From the NCBI GenBank assembly GCA_964372275.1, contig CAYJRR010000023.1, forward strand, positions 1 through 41,211: a DNA stretch of 41,211 nucleotides, read 5' to 3'. Source of the DNA: CAYJRR01 sp964372275 [NCBI: uncultured bacterium]. Lineage in GTDB: Bacteria; CAYJRR01. The notes under the pieces are model-generated. The model saw nothing but the letters and a program-made list of their open reading frames with translations. It made no database searches and was not told the origin of the DNA. Both the position numbers and the translations under genes were made by a program. Below are positions 28,292-36,031 of the stretch, piece by piece; within the stretch, counting starts at the first letter, position 1, and each line of letters opens with the position of its first letter.

Positions 28292-28537
28292 CCGCATCGC
28301 CCCGTGCAGATCTCGATCGACGAAGGCCTTCTCCGGCGGGTCGACCGGGATCCAGAAGCGAGGACACACGGGCGCTCGGCGTTCATCCGCTCCGCGATCG
28401 AAGTCTATCTGCGCGCCAAGGAGCGACGCGGAATCGACAATGCAATTCGCAAGGCCTACCGCCGGAGGGCCGACGAGTTGCTGCAGGAGGTGGAAGACCT
28501 CCTCGGAGCGCAGACGTGGCCGGGGCACGGCGGATAG
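28289..28537 (+). CDS. Ribbon-helix-helix antitoxin
   Basis: 82 residues. N-terminal strand PVQISIDEGLL, then the helix pair with RSAFIRSAIEVYLRAKERRG, is the MetJ/Arc/CopG-type ribbon-helix-helix fold, here about residues 4-48. The C-terminal half (RKAYRRRADELLQEVEDLLG) is the helical segment that would wrap the toxin. It binds the palindromes at its own promoter to repress the operon, and neutralises the MazF-type toxin encoded by the overlapping next gene. The ATG is the predicted transcription start. Confidence 0.85.
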   Translation: MPHRPVQISIDEGLLRRVDRDPEARTHGRSAFIRSAIEVYLRAKERRGIDNAIRKAYRRRADELLQEVEDLLGAQTWPGHGG

Positions 28538-28851
28538 CGCGCGGAGAGATCTGGTTGCTGGGTCTCAAGGCCCCGGATCATCGGCGTCCGGTGTTGATCT
28601 TGAGCCGCCCGTCCCTTCTTGGCGTGCTGCACACGGCGACGGTCGCGGCCGTCACGTCGACGCTTCGAGGGTCCCCGACCGAGGTGCCGCTCGGCGTCGA
28701 CGAGGGTCTGAAGCACCCCTCCTGCGTCAATCTGGTGAATCTGTTCACCGTCCGGCAGTCGGACCTTCGTCAGTACGTCGGATCGGTGAGTGTCGCGAAG
28801 ATGGCCGAGGTCTGCCGCGCGCTGAATCGTTCGACCGGCTGCGACGGATAG
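28516..28851 (+). CDS. MazF/PemK-family endoribonuclease toxin
   Basis: 111 residues from GTG 28516, overlapping the antitoxin gene by 22 bases. MazF family signatures: RGEIWLLGL (first strand), RRPVLILSR, VAAVTSTLRGSPTEVPLG, KHPSCVNLVNLFTVRQSDLRQYVGSVSVAKMAEVCRAL. The conserved Arg in RPVLILSR and Thr in VTSTLRG match the catalytic pair in MazF/Kid RNases. Such toxins cut mRNA at short motifs under stress. Base composition resembles the neighbours, so recent transfer is not evident. Confidence 0.88.
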   Translation: MAGARRIARGEIWLLGLKAPDHRRPVLILSRPSLLGVLHTATVAAVTSTLRGSPTEVPLGVDEGLKHPSCVNLVNLFTVRQSDLRQYVGSVSVAKMAEVCRALNRSTGCDG

Positions 28852-29034
28852 CGAGGCGCGGCGCCGCGCACGGGAGAGGGGGCTGGAGCGTGGCGCGACC
28901 GCTACGGTCACGTCCCTGCGACGCTTCGGAAGCGCTCGTGGATCTCGCTTCGCGGGATCCGGTCGGCTCGACTGGATCCTGCGGACCCGGAGCTCGGTCG
29001 GCGGCTCTTGCACGCCGCCGGATCCAGGCGTCGA
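28852..29034. other. Non-coding stretch after the toxin gene
   Basis: No convincing gene, hairpin with T run, or tRNA. The minus-strand frame of the decayed membrane-protein gene stays open through here and across the toxin-antitoxin genes, but its product is Arg/Pro-rich and unlike protein, so this looks like eroded or intergenic DNA. Confidence 0.45.
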
Positions 29035-29535
29035 AGAGAAGCCGGCGACGAATGCGGTCGCTCCCCCCACGACGCGAACCGTGTCGTTGGCGGTTGGCCA
29101 GAGCCGGGTGATCATCAATGCGGTTCCGAACGCGGCGGCGTACATCAGGGCGTACGGCAGGATGAAGAATTCGATGCTCTTCAGCTGTTCGGAAAACGGC
29201 TTCTTACGATTGGCAACGAGGACGCCGACGAACATGAGCGCGATCAGTCCCGCCAGTCCCGCCCCGAGTGAAACCATTTCACCGGCGGTTGGCCTGCGCC
29301 AGGCGACCATCGCGCCAGTTCCGAATACCGCGGCTTACATCAGGTCGACGAAGGCGACGCTCCTCACCTGTTCGGAGGCCGGTTTCGTACGATTGACGAT
29401 CCACGTGGCCGGGACCGCCGGCAGAAAGAGGAGGCCGAAGACGACGAGCGGGTAGGAGGACTCCGGGACTACGTTGCCCGCCGCCAGCGCACAGGTCACG
29501 ACAATCGCGAGGACTCCGACGATGAAGACCAGCAT
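29035..29535 (-). pseudogene. Tandemly duplicated small membrane-protein gene, interrupted
   Basis: Reading leftward from ATG 29535, a 66-residue piece with hydrophobic segments (LVFIVGVLAIVVTCALAAG; YPLVVFGLLFLPAVPATWIV) runs to a TAA at 29337-29335. The same frame continues past the stop as a second copy. Copy A: IVNRTKPASEQVRSVAFVDLM-stop-AAVFGTGAMVAWRRPTAGE. Copy B: LVANRKKPFSEQLKSIEFFILPYALMYAAAFGTALMITRLWPTAND. The stop in A sits exactly where B has Tyr (TAA against TAC), and B has a 4-residue insertion. A third partial repeat may begin after TVRVVGG. This is a nonsense-broken, decaying repeat, or possibly two short genes with B starting at 29310 or 29277. Family not recognised. Confidence 0.6.
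29089..29390. repeat. Diverged tandem DNA repeat inside the membrane-protein gene
   Basis: The unit beginning GGCGGTTGGCC at 29089 recurs at 29284 (offset 195). CTGTTCGG recurs at 29185 and 29368 (offset 183), so the copies differ by a 12-base indel. Both include ATCAGG-type and TACATCAG segments. The reading frame is kept through the duplication. Confidence 0.7.
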
Positions 29536-29582
29536 CCGATCCAGTCGTCGTTCCTCACGCGGTGAACGTTACCACAGCGCCG

Positions 29583-30086
29583 TCAAAACCCCGGGCCGGG
29601 GCCGGGGCCCTGCGGGCCGACGGGGGGCGGCGTCGGCTTGAACTCGGGCGGCTTCTCGGTGGAGAAGATGATCGGCCAGACCTTTGCGCCGGGGAGCATC
29701 AGGCGCATTTCGAACGCCCCCTTCGCGGCGTCGGTGGTGTCGAAGGCGAAGGTCACCTCCTTCGACTCGGCCGGCGCCAGGACGTCTTTCGGCTTCCCGA
29801 GCGCCGGCAAGTTCCGCTCGTCCGCGTCGAGCAGCGCCACCTGCGCCTCGCCCAGGTCGAGCGGCCCCGCGCGCCGGTTCTCGACGGTCAGCCGCACCTC
29901 GGTGCGACCCTTCGATACCTCCAGCACCTTCGCCACCTGGATCGAGAGCGAGGGGTCGTCGCTGTAGTTCTCTTCGGGCGAGAGCAGCGCGTACTTCTTG
30001 GGACCGCACGCCACCGCGAGCAGCAGGAACCCGAAGGCGGCCAGCCGTCGGCGGCCCGGGACGGGCGCGGCTTGGGCCGTTCTCAT
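29583..30086 (-). CDS. Lipoprotein of the Mla-type operon
   Basis: 167 residues. Start ATG 30086 overlaps the MCE-protein stop (ATGA). Signal RRRLAAFGFLLLAVAC with Cys27 gives a lipoprotein. The mature part is a beta domain (SIQVAKVLEVSKGRTEVRLTVENRRAGPLDLGEAQVALLDADERNL ... KEVTFAFDT) like a DUF/LEA-type Ig-like fold, followed by a Pro/Gly-rich C-terminal tail. As the last gene of the racemase-MlaE-MlaF-MCE unit it may serve as an outer-membrane or periplasmic component of the phospholipid transporter. No homology to MlaC is visible, so the role is inference. Confidence 0.75.
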   Translation of the reverse strand: MRTAQAAPVPGRRRLAAFGFLLLAVACGPKKYALLSPEENYSDDPSLSIQVAKVLEVSKGRTEVRLTVENRRAGPLDLGEAQVALLDADERNLPALGKPKDVLAPAESKEVTFAFDTTDAAKGAFEMRLMLPGAKVWPIIFSTEKPPEFKPTPPPVGPQGPGPGPGF

Positions 30087-31528
30087 GGCGTGGGCACCGA
30101 GCCGAGGATGAACTTCAGGTCGTCGTCGTTGAACTCGAAGCCGGCGCCGACGAAGTAGGTGCGGCGGTCGTAGTTGGAGATGGCGTCGTCGACCCCCCCC
30201 ACCACGAACATGTGCTTGTAGAAGTCGTAGCGGGCGGTGGCCTTCAGCCGGGGATTTTCGCGGGGGAGGACCGTGCCATCGTCGTCCTCGCGCTCCTCCT
30301 CGCGGGTGAACTGGAAGGCGTCGAGGCTCAGGCGCAGGCGGTCGCGCAGCATCCAGAAGTCGGCGCCGACCCCGCCGCTCGACTCCTTGAGGCCGATGCG
30401 CGCGCCGGCGTTGCGCCACCGCTTGGCGAACTGGGCGGTGACCAGGAAGCTGTCCCGCACCTCGTTCTCCTCGACGGTGCGGGTGGTCACCGTGCCGTCG
30501 TCGGCGGTTTCGGTGAAGGTGGTGGTCTTGGTCGAGACCAGGCCGCCGGGATCGTCGGCGACGCCGAAGATGTAGCCGTAGTCCTCGTGCGGCTGGATGC
30601 GGAGGAGGAAGCTGTTCTTGAACTCCGACCGGTCGACCTGGAACTCCCCCTGGTAGTTCACGAAGACGTGCAGGCGATTGACGCGGTCGATGATGTCGTT
30701 CACGCCGGCGACGGTGTCGTTCAGGTTCTCCACCAGGTCGTCGTCGTTGACCAGCTTGCCGATCGTCCCCTCGCCCCGGTCGATCTTCTCCGTCACCGAT
30801 TGGATCGACGCCAGCGAGGAGTCGAGCTTCAGCGCCGCCTTCTTCACCTCGGCGAACGTCTCGTCCAGGTCCTCGCCCGAGCCGTCGATCACCTGGTTGA
30901 GCCGCTCGCTCATCAGGCGCAGGTTGTCGACGATCTCGCGCAGCGCCTCGCGGTTGTCGGACGAGATCTGCGCCAGGTTGGTGGAGAAGTCGGCCAGGTC
31001 GTCGACCATCGTCTGCAGCCGCTCCTGCCCCTCCGCCGTCCCGAGCGTCTCGCGTAGGCTGCCGGTGATCGCCTGCACGTCCTGCGCGATGGCGTCCATC
31101 CGCTTCACGATCTGGTCGAAGTCGGCCTCCGGGGTGCCGGTGCGGATCTCCTCGTTGGCGCGCAACGACGGACCCTCCTCCGCCTCCCCCGGGAGGATGG
31201 AGATCACCTTGTCGCCGAGGACCCCCTTCCCCTTGACGATCACCTTGCTGTCGAGCGGCAGCAACACGTCGGGCCGGATGCGCATCTTCACGCGCGCCTT
31301 GTTCCCGACGCGGGTGATCTCCTCCACCTCCCCCACCGGGACGCCGGCGATCTCCACCGTGGTCGCCTTGGTCAGCCCGGCGGCGGAGTCGAAGGTGGCG
31401 TAGAGGGGGATCCCGCGGCGGCTGCCGCCGGAGGGGGTGTCGGCGACGCGCCGCGAGGCGACCACCAGCGCGGTGATCACCACGATCGCCAGCAGGCCCA
31501 CCTTCGCTTCGGTCGTCAGCTCCCGCAC
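30083..31528 (-). CDS. mlaD: MCE-domain lipid transport protein (MlaD type) with beta-rich C-terminus
   Basis: 481 residues, GTG start at 31528, much longer than MlaD of E. coli (183). An N-terminal helix (KVGLLAIVVITALVVASRRV) anchors it in the inner membrane. The MCE domain spans about 37-130 (GIPLYATFDSAAGLTKATTVEIAGVPVGEV ... VIVKGKGVLGDKVISILPG). About 135-290 is a long helical/coiled-coil stretch (VKRMDAIAQDVQAITGSLRETL, DNLRLMSERLNQVIDG). About 290-481 is alternating-hydrophobic, beta-rich sequence (EFQVDRSEFKNSFLLRIQP, RLRLSLDAFQF, TYFVGAGFEF) resembling an outer-membrane barrel or sheet. It may span the periplasm. Coupled to the lipoprotein gene by ATGA; 4-base gap to mlaF. Confidence 0.88.
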   Translation of the reverse strand: MRELTTEAKVGLLAIVVITALVVASRRVADTPSGGSRRGIPLYATFDSAAGLTKATTVEIAGVPVGEVEEITRVGNKARVKMRIRPDVLLPLDSKVIVKGKGVLGDKVISILPGEAEEGPSLRANEEIRTGTPEADFDQIVKRMDAIAQDVQAITGSLRETLGTAEGQERLQTMVDDLADFSTNLAQISSDNREALREIVDNLRLMSERLNQVIDGSGEDLDETFAEVKKAALKLDSSLASIQSVTEKIDRGEGTIGKLVNDDDLVENLNDTVAGVNDIIDRVNRLHVFVNYQGEFQVDRSEFKNSFLLRIQPHEDYGYIFGVADDPGGLVSTKTTTFTETADDGTVTTRTVEENEVRDSFLVTAQFAKRWRNAGARIGLKESSGGVGADFWMLRDRLRLSLDAFQFTREEEREDDDGTVLPRENPRLKATARYDFYKHMFVVGGVDDAISNYDRRTYFVGAGFEFNDDDLKFILGSVPTP

Positions 31529-31532
31529 ACGC

Positions 31533-32339
31533 CTATTGTACCCTCATCGGTCCGTCGGAGCGCCCCTCCAGGAACTGCTGCACCATCGGATCGGCGCTCT
31601 CCCGGATCTCCTCCCGTGTCCCCGACGCCCGGACCCGGCCGTCGTGGAGGAGGATGATCTTGTCGGAGATCTTGAACATCGAGGCGACGTCGTGGGTGAT
31701 CACCACCATCGTCACGTGCAGCTGCTCCTGGGTGGAGAGGATCATCTGGTCGACGGCGTCGGTCACGACCGGGTCGAGGCCGGAGGTCGGTTCGTCGAAG
31801 AGGATGATCTCGGGATCCAGGGCGATCGCCCGGGCGAGACCGACGCGCTTGCGCATGCCGCCGGAGAGCTGGCTGGGGTACTTCCGTTCGGCGGAGGTGA
31901 GCCCCACGATCTTCAGCTTCTGCTTCACGATCTCCTCGATCTCGCGCCCCGACTTGCGGGTGTGCTCGCGGAGCGGGAAGGCGACGTTCTCCAGGACGGT
32001 CATCGAGTCGAACAGCGCCGACTCCTGGAAGAGGAATCCGAATCGCTTGCGCATGCGATAGATCTCGCGCTCGGACATCCTCGCCACGTCCTGCCCGTCG
32101 ACCAGGATCTCGCCGCGGTCGGGCTTCAGGAGCCCGATGATGTGCTTGAGGGTGACCGACTTCCCGGTGCCCGAGCGTCCGATGATGCTTGTCACCTTCC
32201 CCCGGGGGACGGTGAACGAGATGGCGTCGAGCACCTTCTGGGCGCCGAACGACTTGGTCACCGAGACGAACTCGATGATCGGACGGGGGGCGGGCTCGGT
32301 CAGGGCAGGCCCCCGGGGGCGAAGTTGTTGGCGACCCAC
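31533..32339 (-). CDS. mlaF: MlaF-type ABC transporter ATPase
   Basis: ATPase of the MlaFED phospholipid transporter. Motifs: Walker A GRSGTGKS, Q-loop FLFQESALFDS, signature LSGGMRKRVGLARAIALDPEIILFDEPTSGLDP (with Walker B), and H-loop ITHDVASMF. The start is uncertain. GTG 32339 (268 residues) overlaps mlaE by 40 bases and has GGAG upstream. A CTG at 32303 would give a 4-base CTGA overlap and a more typical N-terminus (LTEPAPRPIIEFVSVTKSFG). No ATG lies in range. It ends 4 bases before the MCE gene. Confidence 0.93.
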   Translation of the reverse strand: MGRQQLRPRGPALTEPAPRPIIEFVSVTKSFGAQKVLDAISFTVPRGKVTSIIGRSGTGKSVTLKHIIGLLKPDRGEILVDGQDVARMSEREIYRMRKRFGFLFQESALFDSMTVLENVAFPLREHTRKSGREIEEIVKQKLKIVGLTSAERKYPSQLSGGMRKRVGLARAIALDPEIILFDEPTSGLDPVVTDAVDQMILSTQEQLHVTMVVITHDVASMFKISDKIILLHDGRVRASGTREEIRESADPMVQQFLEGRSDGPMRVQ

Positions 32340-33220
32340 ATGGCGATCCGCTCCAGGAGCGATGCCACGGGACCGTTGGTGAGCAGCATGGAGAGGAAGT
32401 AATCGCTGATCAGGACGGTGACCGAGGAGATCACCACCGACTGCGTCGTCGCGCGTCCGACCCCCTCCGCGCCGCCGCTGGTGTAGTAGCCCTTGTAGCA
32501 GCCGACGGTCGCGATGATGAACCCGAATACGCCGGCCTTCAGCATCCCCTTGTAGAGGTCGTCGGCGTCGACGAACCACTCGACGTTCTTCACGAAGACC
32601 CCTTCGTCGTGTCCCAGGAAGCGCACCACGACCAGCCACGCGCCGAAGGTCCCGACGATGTTGAACACCATGCACATCACCGGCAGCATCAGCACGCTGG
32701 CGATCACCCGCGGCACCACCAGGTAGTTGACCGGGTTCACCGCCATCGCCAGCAGGGCGTCGACCTGCTCGGTCACCTTCATCGTGCCGATCTCGGCCGA
32801 CATCGCCGATCCCGCGCGCCCGGCGATCATCAGCGCGGTCAGGACCGGCGACAGCTCGACGGTGAGGGCCAGCACCACCGTCGGTCCGACCAGCCCCTCC
32901 GCCTTGAAATCGCCAAAAACGTCGGCGCTCTGCCAGGCGAACACCATCCCGGTGAAGATGCCGGAGAGCACGATGATCGAGAGCGACTTCACGCCGACGA
33001 ACTCCATCTGTTTGAAGATCAGACGGAGCCGGAACGGCGGGCGGAGGCTCCAGGCGATCGCCTGCGCGGTGAGGGTGACGTACTTTCCGAAGGCGTCGAG
33101 CGCCTCGAGGATCGAGCGGCCGACCTTTTCCAGGATCAGGATCACCAACGCCACCGCGGCGTTGGGGGCCTTGGTGACGATCTGCCGGATCTCGGCGGCG
33201 TCGGGCGGTCGGCGCGCCAT
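32300..33220 (-). CDS. mlaE: MlaE-type lipid ABC permease
   Basis: 306 residues. MlaE family core: FVGVKSLSIIVLSGIFTGMVFAWQSADVFGDFKAEGLVGPTVVLALTVELSPVLTALMIAGRAGSAMSAEIGTMKVTEQVDALLAMAVNPVNYLVVPRVIA, then several further transmembrane helices to the C-terminus. An N-terminal extension of about 45 residues (EIRQIVTKAPNAAVALVILILEKVG) adds an amphipathic or membrane helix. Inner membrane. Five bases separate it from the alanine racemase stop upstream, and its own stop overlaps the mlaF start. Confidence 0.95.
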   Translation of the reverse strand: MARRPPDAAEIRQIVTKAPNAAVALVILILEKVGRSILEALDAFGKYVTLTAQAIAWSLRPPFRLRLIFKQMEFVGVKSLSIIVLSGIFTGMVFAWQSADVFGDFKAEGLVGPTVVLALTVELSPVLTALMIAGRAGSAMSAEIGTMKVTEQVDALLAMAVNPVNYLVVPRVIASVLMLPVMCMVFNIVGTFGAWLVVVRFLGHDEGVFVKNVEWFVDADDLYKGMLKAGVFGFIIATVGCYKGYYTSGGAEGVGRATTQSVVISSVTVLISDYFLSMLLTNGPVASLLERIAMWVANNFAPGGLP

Positions 33221-33225
33221 CGGTC

Positions 33226-34443
33226 CTAGGCTCCTCCCCGGTAGACCCGCGGAACCCGTTTCGAGACGGAGGTCAGGATCTCGTAGGAGACGGTGCCGGC
33301 GCGCTCGGCGACCTCCTCGGCGGTGATTCGTGCCGGCGAACCCGCCGGTGACCCGGGGGCCGCCTGCTCCCCGATCAGCACGGCCTCGCTCCCCGCGCGC
33401 GCCTCGGGGATCTCGGTCACGTCGACCATCGTCAGGTCCATGCAGACGCGACCGAGCACCGGAGCGCGCTTCCCGGCGATCAGCACCTCCCCCTTTCCGG
33501 AGAGCGCGCGCGGGAAGCCGTCGCCGTAGCCGACGGGAAGGGTGGCGATGCGGGACGGGCGGGCGGTGATGAAGGTGCGCGCGTAGCTCACCGGCGTCCC
33601 GGCGGGGACCTCCTTGACGAAGAGGATGCGCGTCGACAGCCGCATCACCGGCTCGAGCGAGATGCGCTCGCGGTCGCTCTCATGCGGATAGGCGCCGTAG
33701 AGGGCGATCCCGGGCCGCACCAGGTCGAGCTCGCCGGTCATCCCTCGGATCGTGGCGGCGGAGTTGCCGGCGTGGAGCAGGATCGGCCGGCCGGCCGCGG
33801 CGCGGAGCGCATCGCCCGCTTCGCGGAATCGGCGGATCTGTCCCGCGGTGAAGGCGCGTGCGTCGGCGGACGGGCTTTCCGCCTCCGCGAGGTGGGTGAA
33901 GGCGCCCGTCATCCGCAGCCTCGGAAGGCTTTGGAGCGCCCCGGCCGCGGCGCCGAGCGCGTCGAGTCCGATCCCGATCCGACCCATCCCGGTGTCGACC
34001 TTCAGGTGATAGTCGAGCGAGGCGGGCCGTCCGTCCGGTCCCGTGCGGGCGCGCAAGAGCCCATCGAGCGCGCGCGCAACCTCCAGGTCGTAGAGCACCG
34101 GCGTGAGGCGATGACGCAGCATCTCGTCGAGCCGCTCCTCCAACGTCTCGAACGGTGGAGGCCCACCGACCGGCACGCCGGAGAGCACAAGGATCGGCGC
34201 GCGAACGCCCCCAACGCGCAGCTCGATCCCCTCCTCGACGCGGGCCACGCCGAGCTGGTCGACCCCGTGCGCTTCGAGGGCGCGCGCCACCTCGACCGCG
34301 CCGTGCCCGTAGGCGTCGGCCTTGACCGCCGCCAGCACGCCGGCTTTCCCTCCGGCGGCGCGGCGCAGCTCGGCGAGATTGTGGACGAGCGCGGCGAGGT
34401 CGATCTCGGCGACCGTCGAGCCGCTACGAGCCGGAAAGCTCAC
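33226..34443 (-). CDS. alr: Alanine racemase
   Basis: 405 residues, GTG start at 34443. Makes D-alanine for peptidoglycan. PLP Lys41 in VLAAVKADAYGHGAVEVA, the barrel-lining DYHLKVDTGMGRIG, GNSAATIRG, VRPGIALYGAYP, catalytic Tyr in PVSYARTFI, and the C-terminal beta domain (PVLGRVCMDLTMVDVT, AVLIGEQ). A TAGCGT -10-like box ends 6 nt before the GTG and there is no Shine-Dalgarno, so a leaderless mRNA from its own promoter is plausible, besides readthrough from the CRP/FNR gene 36 bases upstream. It heads the Mla-type operon. Confidence 0.96.
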   Translation of the reverse strand: MSFPARSGSTVAEIDLAALVHNLAELRRAAGGKAGVLAAVKADAYGHGAVEVARALEAHGVDQLGVARVEEGIELRVGGVRAPILVLSGVPVGGPPPFETLEERLDEMLRHRLTPVLYDLEVARALDGLLRARTGPDGRPASLDYHLKVDTGMGRIGIGLDALGAAAGALQSLPRLRMTGAFTHLAEAESPSADARAFTAGQIRRFREAGDALRAAAGRPILLHAGNSAATIRGMTGELDLVRPGIALYGAYPHESDRERISLEPVMRLSTRILFVKEVPAGTPVSYARTFITARPSRIATLPVGYGDGFPRALSGKGEVLIAGKRAPVLGRVCMDLTMVDVTEIPEARAGSEAVLIGEQAAPGSPAGSPARITAEEVAERAGTVSYEILTSVSKRVPRVYRGGA

Positions 34444-34455
34444 GCGATCACGCTA
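34444..34455 (-). promoter_or_regulatory. Candidate alr -10 element
   Basis: TAGCGT on the minus strand (34455-34450) with 6 nt to GTG 34443. No good -35 is seen at 16-18 bases, so the call rests on the repeated geometry in this window. Confidence 0.35.
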
Positions 34456-34479
34456 GCACGCCCCGCCGGGCTTTCGCGA

Positions 34480-35163
34480 TCAGACCAGGACGGAGTCTTC
34501 GAGCGACTTCTGCGAGGTGAGGACCAACCGGCGCCCGGTGGTGCGGAGGAATCCCTTCTTCTGGAGATCGCTCATCACCCGGCTCACCGTCTCGCGGGAG
34601 GTGCCGATCATCCCGGCGATTTGCTGATGGGTCGGGCGGTCCTTGACCACCGTCCCTTCGTCGGTCAGCTCCCCCTCCTTCTTGGCGAGATCGAGCAGCG
34701 CGCGGGCAACGCGGCCGTAGACGTCGAGCAGCGCCAGCGACCCGATCTTCTGGTCGGCCTCGCGCAGGCGCCGGCTCATCTCGCCGAGGATGGCGAAGAA
34801 GACCGACGGGCGGCCTTCGATGAAGCGGACGAAGTCGGCGCGCTCGAGCACCAGCGCGTCCGAGTCCTGCAGGGCGACGACCGACGCGCTCCGCGGCTTG
34901 CCGTCGAGCAGGCTCATCTCGCCGACGAAGTCGCCGTCCTTCAGGATGGTGAGAATCACCTCCCGGCCGGACGAGCCGTAGAGTACGACCTTCACCTTTC
35001 CGCGAACGATCATGTAGAGCGCGGAGCCCGGGTCCTCGCGCGAGAAGAGCACCGCGTCCTTCCGGAATCGCGCCGGCTTGAGCGCGCGCGCGAGGTCTTC
35101 GCGCGCGGCGTCGTCGAGCACACCGAAGACCGGAACCTTGGCGAGGAACTCACTTCCCGTCAT
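34480..35163 (-). CDS. CRP/FNR-family transcriptional regulator
   Basis: 227 residues. N-terminal cyclic-nucleotide-binding jelly roll (LYMIVRGKVKVVLYGSSGREVILTILKDGDFVGEMSLLDGKPRSASVVAL, about 45-110), the dimer helix, and a C-terminal winged helix (THQQIAGMIGTSRETVSRVMSDLQKKGFL, about 175-205). No N-terminal Cys cluster, so it is not a FNR-type oxygen sensor. Effector unknown; the GEMSLLDGKPRSAS segment resembles the phosphate-binding cassette of CRP, so cAMP or c-di-GMP is possible. TTGACA-18-GAAGAT ends 6 nt before the ATG. It is divergent from thiD and lies upstream of alr. Confidence 0.94.
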   Translation of the reverse strand: MTGSEFLAKVPVFGVLDDAAREDLARALKPARFRKDAVLFSREDPGSALYMIVRGKVKVVLYGSSGREVILTILKDGDFVGEMSLLDGKPRSASVVALQDSDALVLERADFVRFIEGRPSVFFAILGEMSRRLREADQKIGSLALLDVYGRVARALLDLAKKEGELTDEGTVVKDRPTHQQIAGMIGTSRETVSRVMSDLQKKGFLRTTGRRLVLTSQKSLEDSVLV

Positions 35164-35230
35164 GCCGAGATCTTCCCCGCGGTGGCCGGAGGGTGTCAAC
35201 GAACGGTCCGGTGTGCGAGAGTGTCGCCCG
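35164..35230. promoter_or_regulatory. Divergent promoter region between CRP/FNR gene and thiD
   Basis: Minus: TTGACA (35199-35194), 18-base spacer, GAAGAT (35175-35170), 6 nt to ATG 35163; leaderless prediction. Plus: only a weak GAGAGT (35217-35222) 8 nt ahead of ATG 35231. No CRP-type palindrome seen. Confidence 0.45.
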
Positions 35231-36031
35231 ATGAAGGTCGCGATGACCATCGCCGGATCCGACTCCAGCGGCGGGGCCGGGATCCAGGCCGACCTGAAGA
35301 CGTTCGCAGCGATCGGCGTGCACGGCGCGTCGGCGGTCGCCGCCGTCACCGCGCAGAACACCGAGCGAGTCGTCGAGGCGCGCGCCCTCCCCGCCGAATG
35401 GGTCGCCACGCAGATCGACGCGGTTCTCGACGACCTGCCGGTCGCCGCGGTGAAGACCGGGATGCTCGGAGATGCCGAGGTCGTCCGTGCCGTCGCGGCG
35501 GCGCTTGCGCGGCGACGGGTGCCGAACCGGGTGGTCGATCCGGTTCTCGTTTCCAGCTCGGGGACGCCGCTGCTCGCCGATGGCGCGCTCGAGGTCCTCC
35601 GCCGCGATCTGCTGCCGCTTGCCACCGTGTTGACGCCCAATCTGCCGGAGGCCGCGGCGTTGGCGGGGATGTCGGTCGAGACGCCGGCGCAGATCGAGGA
35701 GGCGGCCCGCCGCCTGGCGGGCCTCGGGGCGACGTGGGTGGTGATCAAAGGGGGGCACGCGCCGGGGAGGCGCGTGGTCGACGTCGTCTTCGACGGGTCG
35801 ACCTTCCACCGGATCGACGGTCCGCGCCTCGAGACCCGCAGCACGCACGGCACCGGCTGCACCCTCTCCGCGGCGATCGCGGCATGGTTGGCGCGCGGCG
35901 CCGCTCCGCTCGACGCCGTCGCGCGCGCGCGCCGCTACCTCGAAGGGGCGCTCGCCGCCGCCCGCCCGCTCGGCCGCGGCCGCGGTCCGCTCCACCACAT
36001 GCACCCGTACTATCCGTGGGAGGGGGCGTGA
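35231..36031 (+). CDS. thiD: Hydroxymethylpyrimidine/phosphomethylpyrimidine kinase
   Basis: 266 residues. Adds two phosphates to HMP in thiamine synthesis. Start block MKVAMTIAGSDSSGGAGIQADLKTFAAIGVHGASAVAAVTAQNT is the ThiD signature. Further: VKTGMLGDAEVVRAVA, RVVDPVLVSSSGTPLLADGALEVLRRDLLPLATVLTPNLPEAA, WVVIKGGHAP, and active site RSTHGTGCTLSAAIAA. Cytoplasmic. The thiC gene lies 4.6 kb downstream in the same direction but is not linked in an operon. The stop overlaps the next gene by GTGA. Confidence 0.95.
   Translation: MKVAMTIAGSDSSGGAGIQADLKTFAAIGVHGASAVAAVTAQNTERVVEARALPAEWVATQIDAVLDDLPVAAVKTGMLGDAEVVRAVAAALARRRVPNRVVDPVLVSSSGTPLLADGALEVLRRDLLPLATVLTPNLPEAAALAGMSVETPAQIEEAARRLAGLGATWVVIKGGHAPGRRVVDVVFDGSTFHRIDGPRLETRSTHGTGCTLSAAIAAWLARGAAPLDAVARARRYLEGALAAARPLGRGRGPLHHMHPYYPWEGA

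Noticed and set aside
28456-29034. Continuation of the minus-strand membrane-protein frame to 28456
   Set aside because: The translation becomes Arg/Pro-rich and runs antisense across the complete toxin-antitoxin pair, so it is not kept as coding sequence.
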